Shown here: piece after piece, positions 37,365 through 46,180 of the stretch
Layout: every line of letters begins with the position of its first letter
How positions within the stretch are numbered: the stretch's first letter is position 1
NCBI GenBank assembly: GCA_937973965.1
Contig: CALJJQ010000080.1
Location: forward strand, 1-53,183
Direction: 5' to 3'
DNA: 53,183 nucleotides
Source of the DNA: an uncultured Calothrix sp.
GTDB taxonomy: Bacteria > Cyanobacteriota > Cyanobacteriia > Cyanobacteriales > Nostocaceae
The notes under the pieces: model-generated
Told to the model about the DNA's origin: nothing
What the model saw: only the letters and a program-made list of their open reading frames with translations
Database searches by the model: none
Made by a program: the position numbers and the translations under genes

Positions 37365-38099
37365 CTATTTTTCCAAATTACCAGCGTGTAAACCGCATTC
37401 TTTTTTCGTTGCTTCTTCCCACCACCAACGACCTTCCCGTTCATGTTGGTTGGGTAATACGGGACGGGTACAGGGTTCACAGCCAATGCTAATAAATCCG
37501 CGTTCGTGTAATTTGTTGTAGGGTACTTCCAAAGCGCGAATATATTCCCAAACTTGAGCGGAGGACCAATTCGCTAGGGGATTAAACTTGATTAATTGGT
37601 GGTCTGGGGTGGAAAATGCACTATCTACTTCAATTACAGGAATTTGCGCACGGGTTCCTGGACTTTGATCTTTGCGTTGTCCTGTCACCCAAGCATCTAA
37701 GGTGTTCAATTTGCGACGTAGGGGTTTAACTTTGCGAATACTGCAACATTCCTTATGTCCGTCTTCGTAGAAGCTAAATAATCCTTTTTCTTCCACTAAT
37801 GCTTGTACTTCCGCAGCATCCGGAAACATTACCTCAATTTTGATGCCGTAATGTTTACGCACTTCATCCAAAAATTGGTAGGTTTCGGGATGTAAACGCC
37901 CTGTATCTAACGTAAAAACACGGAAGTTACTCGTAATTTTAGATGCCATATCCACTAGGATAACATCCTCCGCACCACTAAAGGAAATTGCCAAATTATC
38001 AAAATTTTCGAGGGCAAATTTAAGAATCTCCCGTGGTAATTTATGGCTATATTCTGCTTCTAAGGCTGAAATATTCAAATTATTTTGCGTCGCGACCAT
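37365..38099 (-). CDS. cysH: APS/PAPS reductase CysH
   Basis: A 244-residue adenosine-phosphosulfate reductase. P-loop-like [32 protein letters not shown], paired cysteines in [12 protein letters not shown] and GCEPCTRPV, and C-terminal [11 protein letters not shown]. The CC...CxxC pattern is that of the iron-sulfur-containing group, which can use APS; the catalytic Cys is in ECGLH. It makes sulfite in sulfate assimilation. It lies near the sulfide-oxidation block but on its own, so common control is only a possibility. Confidence 0.93.
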   Translation of the reverse strand: MVATQNNLNISALEAEYSHKLPREILKFALENFDNLAISFSGAEDVILVDMASKITSNFRVFTLDTGRLHPETYQFLDEVRKHYGIKIEVMFPDAAEVQALVEEKGLFSFYEDGHKECCSIRKVKPLRRKLNTLDAWVTGQRKDQSPGTRAQIPVIEVDSAFSTPDHQLIKFNPLANWSSAQVWEYIRALEVPYNKLHERGFISIGCEPCTRPVLPNQHEREGRWWWEEATKKECGLHAGNLEK

Positions 38100-38284
38100 G
38101 ACTGATGTTCTCCTCTCTCTTTTTAAATTTTACAGTAAGGGGGGAATGGAGAATAGGAGTCGGGGGAGTTGAGTGTAAAAGTACCCCATTAATCCGTCGT
38201 GTTAGTTCTTTTACTTCCACAAAGAGAGGAAAATTTATCACGTGATGCAAGGTTTGGAGTTTAGTCTAAATACCCAGATTTCTC

Positions 38285-38470
38285 AAAGGTTGTTTAAAAA
38301 GTCATTTTTAATACTTGAATTATCGTTTTTGGGAGCAGGAAGAGACGCGACATGTCCCGTCTGTACTCTCGAAGGAAAAATCAGCTTTATAACGCCGTGT
38401 CCAGATTCAGGACGATAGTCAAAATAATGATATCAAAATAATTATAATTAATACTTGACAAACATCCTCT
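38285..38470. mobile_element. MITE-like element, family B, copy 2
   Basis: Left end AAAGGTTGTTTAAAAAGTCA, right end ACTTGACAAACATCCTCT, matching the ends of the copy at 13103-13277. The interior has the palindrome at 38341-38362 (AGAGACG...CGTCTGT). The gap around it (38100-38735) shows no gene, only GGGAGTAG tracts near 38140 and 38495. Confidence 0.6.
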
Positions 38471-38735
38471 CACACAAATCTAAAATTTACATAGGGAGTA
38501 GGGAGGGGGATTAGAGGGTTGTGGAATATTACTCCTGATGGAAGTGATGACCCAATTGATGAGTAAAAAGGTGTGTTGCTATTGCTTTGAGTCCAAAGTA
38601 CCAAATAATAATGGATGTGAAGATGTATTTTGGTTTAATTATTGGTAATTAAAGCCCTTGTATTATTGATGCGCACAACAGTATAAAAGTAATAGGATTG
38701 AGTTAAATTTATGAAAAAATCAGCAATAAATATAT

Positions 38736-39071
38736 ATGGATGAGAAAAAACAACGTCAGCTTTTGTCTGCGCTTTGTCATGCTTCCCCTTTGTTAAGCTT
38801 TTTACTATTGACGGTGATTGTCCCCATTATCATTATGGCAGTTACAGATGACTCAATTGTCAAAGCAAATGCTAAGGAGGCAATTAACTTTTTCATCAAT
38901 CTGTTTGTTTATGGTATAGTTGCTTGTTTGCTGACCTTTGTCCTCATTGGTGTTCTGCTGTATCCTGTTCTGTTTATTGTTAGCATCGTTTTCCCGATTA
39001 TTGCGGTAATTCAAGTGTTGGAGAATCCAGAAACAATTTATCGTTATCCGTTTATTTTTCGTGTATTTTAA
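38736..39071 (+). CDS. DUF4870 membrane protein
   Basis: A 111-residue protein: MDEKKQRQLLSALCHASPLL, then three hydrophobic helices (about 18-38, 55-78, 80-97) with VKANAKEAINFFINL between the first two. This is the DUF4870/Tic20-like small membrane family. Function unknown. A clear intrinsic terminator follows. Confidence 0.82.
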   Translation: MDEKKQRQLLSALCHASPLLSFLLLTVIVPIIIMAVTDDSIVKANAKEAINFFINLFVYGIVACLLTFVLIGVLLYPVLFIVSIVFPIIAVIQVLENPETIYRYPFIFRVF

Positions 39072-39110
39072 ACAGGATTTATTTGTATGTATCGAAATGT
39101 ATCCCTATCT

Positions 39111-39148
39111 GGAAGTGTGAGTATTTTGACTCACTCTTCCTATTTTTT
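39111..39148 (+). terminator. Intrinsic terminator after the DUF4870 gene
   Basis: GGAAGTGTGAGT (39111-39122) and ACTCACTCTTCC (39129-39140), 11 of 12 pairs, followed by TATTTTTTAT. Confidence 0.85.
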
Positions 39149-39293
39149 ATACATCCCTAATCTGATAATTAAAATAGAATAAACAAGAAACTGATAAAAA
39201 TATAGTTACTTCTCAGCTTTTATTAATGTTTTTCTGCTCAAAAAAGCTTAAATTTTAGATATAGATATCTTGAATATTCTTAATTCTAGAATT

Positions 39294-39755
39294 ATGAATT
39301 TAAAACTAGCATTAATAACCTTTCTCAGCAGCGCGATCACATGTGGGTGTGTACAGGAGCAAGCTTCTAATCCAATCCAGAGTCAACCTGTAGCAATCAC
39401 AACATCTCCCGATACTAGCCCGACCTCCAGCAATGCAGGCTCTTTTCGGGATGTGGATCATCCAACACGCGGTCGAGTCAGTATTACTAGAGACAAGGGT
39501 CAACGCTATATCGAATTTGACGACGACTTTCGCACTGATAACGGTCCCGACTTATACGTAATTTTACATAGAGATTCCCCAGTAGGCAGAAATATTAAAC
39601 AGCAGGACTACATCTCAATCGCACGGTTACGTCAAACCCGTGGAAGTCAACGCTATCAACTTCCTGACAACCTGCAATTATCTGATTACAAATCCGTGGC
39701 AATTTGGTGTCGTTTATTTAATGTCACCTTTGGTTATGCACCCCTTCAACCTTGA
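39294..39755 (+). CDS. DM13-domain lipoprotein
   Basis: A 153-residue protein from the ATG at 39294. Signal peptide MNLKLALITFLSSAITCGC with a lipobox-like TCGC (lipidation Cys about residue 17-19), a Ser/Thr/Pro-rich linker, then a DM13 domain (GSFRDVDHPTRGRVSITRDK, YIEFDDDFRTDNGPDLYVIL, YKSVAIWCRLFNVTFGYAPL). DM13 domains may bind or shuttle electrons through a conserved Cys (here IWCRLF). An upstream in-frame TTG at 39270 would spoil the signal peptide. Exported to the envelope. Confidence 0.82.
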   Translation: MNLKLALITFLSSAITCGCVQEQASNPIQSQPVAITTSPDTSPTSSNAGSFRDVDHPTRGRVSITRDKGQRYIEFDDDFRTDNGPDLYVILHRDSPVGRNIKQQDYISIARLRQTRGSQRYQLPDNLQLSDYKSVAIWCRLFNVTFGYAPLQP

Positions 39756-39846
39756 TGGGTCAAGTGTTATCTGCACAATGTACTTAAATCGGATGGCCGA
39801 CCGTATCTTCAGTCAACAGTCAACCGTCAACACACGGAATAGCCTA

Positions 39847-40473
39847 TCATCCACTGCACCAATCCTCGAAAAAACGTGCATCCCGTGCTTCAGGAAATTC
39901 ATCACAAAACTCATCAAAAGCGCTTTTTTCAAACCGTTTGGCTTGTTGATGGGCTAATTCCGACTGCAATTCATCTACTACATCCCACGCTGTTGCACAC
40001 TGTTCAGAACGAAAGGATGTTGCAGCACAAATTTCACGAGCTTTGCGAATCGCATCCTGTAATTCTTGATCTAACACCACGCTACGAGGAAGTTCGACAA
40101 ATTTACTCTTGCTAATGATATCTGAAACAGAAACAATACCGAGCAAATCACCTTGAATTACAGGTGCGCGATGGAGGTTGTGGTCAGCAAATAACCTAGC
40201 TATATATTCTACACCTAAATCCGGATTCACCACAATACAGGGTTTGGTCATGATTTCGTATACTCGCACCTGTGCCGGGTCTTTACCATAGGCAATCACC
40301 TTGTGGACGATATCCGATTCGCTGATAATACCATAGGCATCCTGGGGATGACGACGTTCCACAATCAGCGATCGCCATCCTCGGCTTTTCATCAATTCTA
40401 CCGCTTCTGCCACGGTTGCCGAACCGCGAATGGTGACAACATCTTTGGTCATAATATCTATGGCTCTGAGCAT
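39847..40473 (-). CDS. CBS-CP12 fusion protein
   Basis: A 208-residue protein. Two CBS domains (about 1-60 and 70-125: IMTKDVVTIRGSATVAEAVE, YEIMTKPCIVVNPDLGVEYI) are joined to a C-terminal CP12-like domain (about 140-208). The N-terminal CP12 pair is present as C149 and C159, with AWDVVDELQSELAHQ. In the C-terminal pair, C190 is present but the usual second Cys (PEADECR) is A199 (PEARDAR); C206 near the end could replace it. CBS domains sense adenine nucleotides; CP12 tethers GAPDH and phosphoribulokinase under redox control. Such fusions are a known cyanobacterial variant of unclear target. Confidence 0.87.
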   Translation of the reverse strand: MLRAIDIMTKDVVTIRGSATVAEAVELMKSRGWRSLIVERRHPQDAYGIISESDIVHKVIAYGKDPAQVRVYEIMTKPCIVVNPDLGVEYIARLFADHNLHRAPVIQGDLLGIVSVSDIISKSKFVELPRSVVLDQELQDAIRKAREICAATSFRSEQCATAWDVVDELQSELAHQQAKRFEKSAFDEFCDEFPEARDARFFEDWCSG

Positions 40474-40626
40474 ACCAACCTCCCATAGTGCCGCATATTC
40501 TGTTTATAACGAATTAATTTGAGAATCTTGTGAGGAGGGGTTGCTGATATTTGCTGAAGCTGTTTGCATGACGTTGCTTTAATCACAAAAACCCCAATTC
40601 TAATCCAAAATCCCCTTGACGATATT

Positions 40627-40645
40627 TATGGTGAAAACTACCATA
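40627..40645. promoter_or_regulatory. NrtR-type operator 1
   Basis: TATGGTGAAAACTACCATA, an imperfect palindrome with arms TATGGT/ACCATA, 55 bases before the pncB start. It resembles the NrtR binding pattern, and NrtR is encoded downstream in the same module. Confidence 0.75.
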
Positions 40646-40647
40646 TA

Positions 40648-40670
40648 TTTATGGTGATTTTCACCATAAA
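40648..40670. promoter_or_regulatory. NrtR-type operator 2
   Basis: TTTATGGTGA and TCACCATAAA, perfect 10-bp arms around TTT, with its centre 23 bases after that of operator 1. Tandem sites suggest cooperative repression of pncB. Confidence 0.82.
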
Positions 40671-40699
40671 TAGAAAACACATTGATTGAGGGGATGGTC

Positions 40700-42100
40700 A
40701 TGGTGGCTTTTGCGGACGTAAATCATCTGAAACAAAGGGTTCGAGATATTGGGTTATCGGTGTCAGCAGTTGACAGCAGCTTGATTACGGATTTGTATCA
40801 ATTGACGATGGCTGCTTGTTATGTGGGGGAGAAAATTGAGACACGACGGGCGAGTTTTGAGTTATTTGTGCGACGTTTACCGTCGGGGTTTGGTTATTTA
40901 GTGGCGATGGGTTTAGCCCAGGCTTTGGAATATTTAGAGACGTTTCGCTTTACTCCAGCCCAGATACAAGGTTTGCAGGAAACAGGTATTTTTACGAATG
41001 TGCCTAGTGATTTTTGGGACTTGTTAGCGTCAGCAAAATTCAGTGGCGATGTGTGGGCAGTACCGGAGGGGACGGTGGTATTTGCCAATGAACCCTTGTT
41101 ACGGGTGGAAGCACCGTTGTGGCAGGCGCAGATAGTGGAAACATATCTGTTGAATATACTGAACTATCAAACACTAATTGCGACAAGAGCAGCACGGATA
41201 CGAGATGTGGCGGGGGATAGGGCGACCTTGCTGGAATTCGGTACACGGCGGGCATTTAGTCCCCAGGGGGCGCTGTGGGCAGCACGGGCAGCTTTGGCGG
41301 GGGGATTGGATGGGACATCGAACGTGTTGGCGGCGTTACAATTGGGACAAAGACCGAGTGGGACAATGGCCCATGCTTTGGTGATGGCATTGACGGCTTT
41401 GGAGGGAAGTGAGGGGGAGGCTTTTGCCGCGTTCCATCAGTATTTTCCCGGTGCGCCCTTATTAATTGATACCTATGATAGTGTGGAAGCGGCGGAAGGG
41501 TTAGCAGGGAAGGTGAATGCAGGGGAGATGGAATTAGCTGGGGTGAGGATTGATTCGGGGGATTTGGTAGCAGTGTCGAAACAGGTGCGATCGCATCTTC
41601 CCCAGACACCGATTTTTGCTAGTGGAGATTTGGATGAGTGGGAGATTCAGCGTTTGAGGGATGCAGGAGCGGAAATTAATGGTTATGGAATTGGGACTAG
41701 GTTGGTTACAGGTACACCGGTGAATGGGGTATATAAATTGGTGGAGATTGATGGGATTCCGGTAATGAAGGAATCTAGCGGTAAGCGCACCTATCCCGGA
41801 CGGAAACAGATATGGCGATGGATGGGGGAAGGTAAAGTAGTGGGTGATACTTTGGGTTTAATGTCAGAAAGTTTCGTCAATTCAGGAGAGGATGTGCAAC
41901 CATTATTGCAGTTGTATATGCAAGATGGAGTGAGAATTCAACCCCAAGAGAGTTTACCACAAATTCGCGATCGCACAAAGTCATCCGTGGCTAGTTTACC
42001 AACAACAATACGTGATATTAGTCAGCCGATGGAAAACCCAGTTCAGATATCAACGGGATTAGCAGAATTGACGGAAAAAACAAAAACAGGTAAATCGTAG
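40700..42100 (+). CDS. pncB: Nicotinate phosphoribosyltransferase
   Basis: A 466-residue enzyme from the ATG at 40700, chosen because GAGGGG lies 6 bases upstream; an ATG at 40694 and a TTG at 40682 are in frame. Conserved segments SLITDLYQLTMAACYV, FELFVRRLPSGFGYLVAMGL, RIDSGDLVAVSKQVR and GTRLVTG. It makes nicotinate mononucleotide from nicotinate, the entry step of NAD salvage. It is preceded by two NrtR-type operators and followed by nadD, nrtR and nadE on the same strand. The last 50 residues are a polar, Thr/Ser-rich tail. Confidence 0.92.
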   Translation: MVAFADVNHLKQRVRDIGLSVSAVDSSLITDLYQLTMAACYVGEKIETRRASFELFVRRLPSGFGYLVAMGLAQALEYLETFRFTPAQIQGLQETGIFTNVPSDFWDLLASAKFSGDVWAVPEGTVVFANEPLLRVEAPLWQAQIVETYLLNILNYQTLIATRAARIRDVAGDRATLLEFGTRRAFSPQGALWAARAALAGGLDGTSNVLAALQLGQRPSGTMAHALVMALTALEGSEGEAFAAFHQYFPGAPLLIDTYDSVEAAEGLAGKVNAGEMELAGVRIDSGDLVAVSKQVRSHLPQTPIFASGDLDEWEIQRLRDAGAEINGYGIGTRLVTGTPVNGVYKLVEIDGIPVMKESSGKRTYPGRKQIWRWMGEGKVVGDTLGLMSESFVNSGEDVQPLLQLYMQDGVRIQPQESLPQIRDRTKSSVASLPTTIRDISQPMENPVQISTGLAELTEKTKTGKS

Positions 42101-42395
42101 AGACGCGATATATCGCGTCTAAAAAATATATTGCGTCTAAAATTTGGGCATGAATTATATTTGTTTACATTGTGTATTAAAACCACAATCATCGTACAGA
42201 CGTAGCAATGCTGTTTTTTGTTGATCTAGAGACGTAGCGATGCTACGTCTCTAGACAGTGTAAAATTATCAATCAATTCAAATTTGACTCACATCCGTTC
42301 ATATAGGGTGTATCACCCAAATCAAGGGATAATACAGGAAAACCCCAAACAAAAGTCAAACTCCTGTATCCTGTATTCTATCTCCCGCTCAAACC
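42101..42395. repeat. Cluster of AGACG-family palindromes after pncB
   Basis: AGACGCGATATATCGCGTCT at 42101-42120 directly after the stop, a half copy at 42196-42212, and CTAGAGACGTAGC/GCTACGTCTCTAG at 42226-42254. The first may act as terminator. GGGTGTATCACCC near 42307 is another small palindrome before nadD; it is not a good NrtR match. Confidence 0.6.
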
Positions 42396-43001
42396 ATGAA
42401 AATCGCCTTATTCGGAACAAGTGCAGACCCCCCAACAGCTGGACACGGGGATATTCTCCAATTCCTGTCAGAACAGTTTGATTTAGTGATTGTTTGGACT
42501 GCGGAAAATCCCTTTAAGGGAGAACAAACTCCTTTACACCATCGCGTGGCAATGTTAGATTTGCTAATTCAGGATATTGACATACCCAAGGGTAATATCG
42601 AACTACGACAAGATTTAAGTCGTCGTCGTACCCTAGAAACCCTAGAATTAGCAAAACAATATTGGGGTACAGATAAGGTGGAGTATCACCTCGTTGTTGG
42701 TTCAGATTTGCTTTCCCAACTACCGCGCTGGTATCGGATTGAAGATTTATTACGACAAGTTAAGCTTTTTGTCATTCCCCGACCAGGTTATGGGATAGGG
42801 AGGGAAAATTTGCAAAAATTAGAAACCCTCGGTGCGCAAATTGCGATCGCCAATTACACTGGTAAGGATGTTTCTTCCAGCAGATTCCGAGAACATGGCA
42901 ATATACATGCATTGACACCTTCAGTTATTAATTATATTCACCAACAGCATTTGTACAAATGCCAGGATTACAACCCCCAGGAACAAACGACCAACCTTTA
43001 G
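42396..43001 (+). CDS. nadD: Nicotinate-nucleotide adenylyltransferase
   Basis: A 201-residue nucleotidyltransferase. ATP-binding motif IALFGTSADPPTAGHGDIL (T/HxGH type), TAENPFKGEQTPLHHRVAML, VVGSDLLSQLPRWYRIEDLL, and DVSSSRFREHG (the ISSTxIR-type loop). It converts nicotinate mononucleotide to the dinucleotide after PncB. Its end overlaps the start of nrtR by 43 bases, so the two are co-translated. Confidence 0.9.
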   Translation: MKIALFGTSADPPTAGHGDILQFLSEQFDLVIVWTAENPFKGEQTPLHHRVAMLDLLIQDIDIPKGNIELRQDLSRRRTLETLELAKQYWGTDKVEYHLVVGSDLLSQLPRWYRIEDLLRQVKLFVIPRPGYGIGRENLQKLETLGAQIAIANYTGKDVSSSRFREHGNIHALTPSVINYIHQQHLYKCQDYNPQEQTTNL

Positions 43002-43693
43002 CGGACTTCAAAGTCGGTGTTGATAATGTCATATTTTCTGTTGATACGGCCGAAAATCGCCTTTTAGTGCTACTGGGAAAACGTCAACAAGAACCATTCC
43101 GTAACGATTGGAGTTTACCGGGAACCTTGGTACGTCAAGGAGAATCCCTAGAGGATGCAGCCTACCGAATTATGGCTGAGAAAATTCGTGTGAAAAATCT
43201 TTATTTAGAGCAACTATATACCTTTGGTGGTCCCCATCGCGACCCCCGTGAGTCGGAAAATAGTTATGGTGTTCGTTATCTTTCAGTGAGTTACTTTGCA
43301 CTGGTTCGTTACGAAGATGCAGAATTAATTGCCGATGAAATGCATAGTCTTTCCTGGTATCCTGTGAAGGAAGTACCGAAATTAGCCTTTGACCATAACC
43401 AAATATTAAGTTACGGTCATCGTCGTTTACGGAATAAATTAGAATATAGTCCTGTCGCCTTTGATGTGTTACCTGAGTTATTTACATTAAATGATTTATA
43501 TCAGCTTTATCTAACAGTTTTAGGTGAACATTTTTCGGATTATTCTAATTTTCGCGCCCGTCTTTTAAAGTTGGGATTTTTATCTGATACAGGGGTGAAA
43601 GTCTCACGGGGAGCAGGTCGTCCCGCCAGTTTATATAAGTTTAATGCCGAGGCTTTTGCCCCTTTTAAGGATAAGCCGTTGGTGTTTATTTGA
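42959..43693 (+). CDS. nrtR: NrtR, Nudix-related NAD regulator
   Basis: A 244-residue protein. N-terminal Nudix-like domain (VGVDNVIFSVDTAENRLLVL, DWSLPGTLVRQGESLEDAAY) in which the catalytic REUxEE box reads YRIMAEKI, so hydrolysis is probably lost. The C-terminal winged helix has FTLNDLYQLYLTVLGE, NFRARLLKLGFL and GRPASLYKFN. NrtR binds ADP-ribose as a signal of NAD turnover and represses NAD genes; its predicted targets here are the two palindromes before pncB. Overlaps nadD. Confidence 0.9.
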   Translation: MPGLQPPGTNDQPLADFKVGVDNVIFSVDTAENRLLVLLGKRQQEPFRNDWSLPGTLVRQGESLEDAAYRIMAEKIRVKNLYLEQLYTFGGPHRDPRESENSYGVRYLSVSYFALVRYEDAELIADEMHSLSWYPVKEVPKLAFDHNQILSYGHRRLRNKLEYSPVAFDVLPELFTLNDLYQLYLTVLGEHFSDYSNFRARLLKLGFLSDTGVKVSRGAGRPASLYKFNAEAFAPFKDKPLVFI

Positions 43694-44020
43694 TTTAACT
43701 AGGGAGTGGGGAGTAGGGAGTACAGACGACCCGTCGGGTCATCTGTATAGGGAGTAGGGAGTAGAGACAAATCGTCGGGTTGTCTGTTTAGGGAAAAAGA
43801 TATTATTTGGGATAAATTAATCAGAAAATTATTAATCCATCAAGCAAAATCCAAAATATAAAATCTGTTGATTGGTCATCTCAAATCCAAAATCCCTTAA
43901 TCATAATCTATCCTCAAAACCAGACTTCTCACCCCAATCCAAAATCCGTCTTGGAAAGTTTGGTAGAAGAATAAATCTCCCACCAAATTTCCGCAAAATC
44001 TAAAATCCAAAATCAAAAAT
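43694..44020. repeat. Repeat-filled gap between nrtR and nadE
   Basis: GGGAGTAG tracts, the palindrome TACAGACGACCC/GGGTCATCTGTA (43721-43747) and a decayed sister (about 43761-43786), then runs of AATCCAAAATC. No NrtR-type site is visible here, so nadE probably depends on read-through or its own unregulated promoter. Confidence 0.6.
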
Positions 44021-45721
44021 ATGAAAATTGCGATCGCTCAACTTAACCCCATTATCGGTGACTTACCCTATAATGCCGAAAATATCCTAAATGTAGCCCA
44101 CCAAACTGCTGAATCTGGTGTAGACTTATTGCTCACCCCAGAATTATCTATATGTGGTTATCCTCCCCGTGATTTGTTACTCAATCCGGGATTTATTACA
44201 GAGATGGGACATACCCTCACGGAGTTAGCTCAGAAACTACCTGCAAATTTAGCAGTGTTGGTGGGAACGGTAGAACCGAATCCGAATGTGGATATTAAGG
44301 GTGGTAAACCCTTATTTAACAGTATTGCCTTACTACATCAAGGTAAAATCGTTGATACATTCCACAAGCGTTTGTTACCCACCTACGATGTATTTGATGA
44401 ACGACGTTATTTTGAACCCGGTCACGAACCAAGTTATTTTAGCTTCGGTGATATTACCATCGGTGTGACGGTGTGTGAAGATTTGTGGAATGATGAGGAA
44501 TTCTGGGGAAAACGCACCTATGCAGCTAATCCCATTGCAGATTTGGCTAGAATTGGTGTGGATTTAGTAGTCAATCTATCCGCTTCACCCTACACCCTTG
44601 GGAAACAACAACTGCGGGAAACAATGTTAGGTCACTGTGCAAGTCGATTTAACTTACCAATAATTTATACCAATCAAGTTGGTGGAAATGATGATTTAAT
44701 TTTTGATGGCAATAGTTTTGCTTTAAACCATAACGGGGAAATGATTTGTAGACTACCGGGATTCACCACAGATTTGACTTGTATAGAATTTAACTCAGAA
44801 ACAGGCGATTTAATTCCCAGTAAAATAGTCCCCAATTATACATCCAGTGACGAGGAAATTTGGCAGGCTTTAGTATTGGGTGTACGTGATTACGCGTATA
44901 AATGTGGTTTTAAAACAGCCGTCTTGGGATTAAGTGGAGGGATTGACTCAGCCCTAGTTGCAGCGATCGCCACCTCAGCTTTAGGAGCAGATAACGTATT
45001 AGGGGTGTTAATGCCATCCCCCTACAGTTCCTCCCATTCCGTCAGTGATGCCTTAATGTTAGCGAAAAACCTGGGTATTGCCACCCAAACCCTTCCCATC
45101 GGGGAACTAATGCAAAGCTTTGACCACACCCTCGCTCCATTATTCGCAGGGACAGAATTTGGTATTGCCGAAGAAAACATTCAATCCCGTATCCGTGGAA
45201 ACCTATTGATGGCGATCGCTAATAAATTTGGTCATCTACTACTATCCACCGGTAATAAATCGGAGATGGCGGTAGGATATTGTACCTTGTACGGAGATAT
45301 AAATGGCGGATTAGCCGTAATTGCCGATGTCCCCAAAACCCGTGTCTACTCCCTTTGCCATTGGTTAAATCAAAAAGGCAAAGAAATTATCCCTGTAAAT
45401 ATTCTGACTAAACCCCCCAGCGCCGAACTCAAACCCGGACAAGTTGACCAGGATTCCCTACCACCCTATGATATTCTCGATGATATTCTGCAACGATTGA
45501 TTAATCAGCACGAATCCGCCAGTCAAATCATTGCCGCAGGACATGACCCAGAAACCGTCAACAAGGTGATTCGTTTAGTCGCTAGGGCAGAATTCAAACG
45601 CCGTCAAGCACCCCCAGGGATAAAAATTACCGATAGAGCCTTCGGTACGGGTTGGAGAATGCCTATTGCTAGTAATTGGTTAGCAGTGAAAAATGCTTAT
45701 CAGGTAATTCGTAATTCGTAA
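44021..45721 (+). CDS. nadE: Glutamine-dependent NAD synthetase
   Basis: A 566-residue two-domain enzyme. The N-terminal amidase (nitrilase fold) has Glu in LTPELSICGYPPRDLL, Lys in HKRLLPTYDVFDERRYF and Cys in GVTVCEDLWNDEEFWG. The C-terminal synthetase has the PP-loop GLSGGIDSALVAAIA and LLSTGNKSEMAVGYCTLYGD. It amidates deamido-NAD with ammonia from glutamine, the last step of the pathway whose earlier steps are encoded just upstream. Confidence 0.95.
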   Translation: MKIAIAQLNPIIGDLPYNAENILNVAHQTAESGVDLLLTPELSICGYPPRDLLLNPGFITEMGHTLTELAQKLPANLAVLVGTVEPNPNVDIKGGKPLFNSIALLHQGKIVDTFHKRLLPTYDVFDERRYFEPGHEPSYFSFGDITIGVTVCEDLWNDEEFWGKRTYAANPIADLARIGVDLVVNLSASPYTLGKQQLRETMLGHCASRFNLPIIYTNQVGGNDDLIFDGNSFALNHNGEMICRLPGFTTDLTCIEFNSETGDLIPSKIVPNYTSSDEEIWQALVLGVRDYAYKCGFKTAVLGLSGGIDSALVAAIATSALGADNVLGVLMPSPYSSSHSVSDALMLAKNLGIATQTLPIGELMQSFDHTLAPLFAGTEFGIAEENIQSRIRGNLLMAIANKFGHLLLSTGNKSEMAVGYCTLYGDINGGLAVIADVPKTRVYSLCHWLNQKGKEIIPVNILTKPPSAELKPGQVDQDSLPPYDILDDILQRLINQHESASQIIAAGHDPETVNKVIRLVARAEFKRRQAPPGIKITDRAFGTGWRMPIASNWLAVKNAYQVIRNS

Positions 45722-45822
45722 TAGCCTGCGGCAACGCTTCGCGTACGTAATAGCCTACGGCAAGCCGCTTCGCGTCTACGTAATACCCGCTACGCGGGAA
45801 GCAAGCTACGTAGTAATTCTGC
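45722..45822. repeat. GC-rich palindromic repeat cluster after nadE
   Basis: Repeats of the form CTACGGCAAGCCGCTTCGCG and CCCGCTACGCGGG, nested in CTACGTA...TACGTAG, directly behind the nadE stop. This is typical of cyanobacterial dispersed palindromes. Confidence 0.55.
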
Positions 45823-45953
45823 CTAGTAGTCTGGCAAGTCAACTTTGCTGAGTAAAAAAAGTACGTAGTTGCGCTTTAACGCTCTAAAATAAAGCTTTTT
45901 TGGGCTAGAGCTACTACTACAAACTCTGCATTTCTGGGTTGCCAGACTACTAG
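45823..45953. mobile_element. MITE-like element, family D, unit 1
   Basis: 131 bp with perfect 15-bp terminal inverted repeats CTAGTAGTCTGGCAA and TTGCCAGACTACTAG. The core holds GTACGTAGTTGCGCT, AAAGCTTTTT and GGCTAGAGC, which recur in the next unit although that has different ends. Confidence 0.75.
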
Positions 45954-45960
45954 TACTCCA

Positions 45961-46180
45961 TGTCATTAATTTTTATGGGTTAAAAAAGGCACGTAGTAGC
46001 GCTAGTCTAGGACAAACCTGCGGGTATAGCGCTTTTATCATAAAGCTTTTTCAAGGCTAGAGCCACAACTACTAACCCATCAGAACTAATGACACAGACC
46101 ACTAATACTTCATGTCATTAATTTTGATGGGTTAAAAAAGGCACGTAGTTATACTTTAGCGCTTTATACTAACAAGCTAG
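45961..46180. mobile_element. MITE-like elements, family D, units 2 and 3
   Basis: Unit 2 (45961-46094) has imperfect 21-bp inverted ends, TGTCATTAATTTTTATGGGT and ACCCATCAGAACTAATGACA, and a core like unit 1 (GCACGTAGTAGCGCT, AAAGCTTTTT, GGCTAGAGC). Unit 3 starts at 46113 with the same left end and stops after about 70 bases. The region from 46180 to 46662 has no recognised gene and should contain the promoter of the CRISPR operon. Confidence 0.65.

Noticed and set aside
42300-42320. GGGTGTATCACCC before nadD as an NrtR site
   Set aside because: Spacing of the half sites differs from the two clear sites before pncB.
45823-46180. Repeated units before csm1 as a CRISPR array
   Set aside because: Units are over 100 bp, have inverted ends and no regular spacers.
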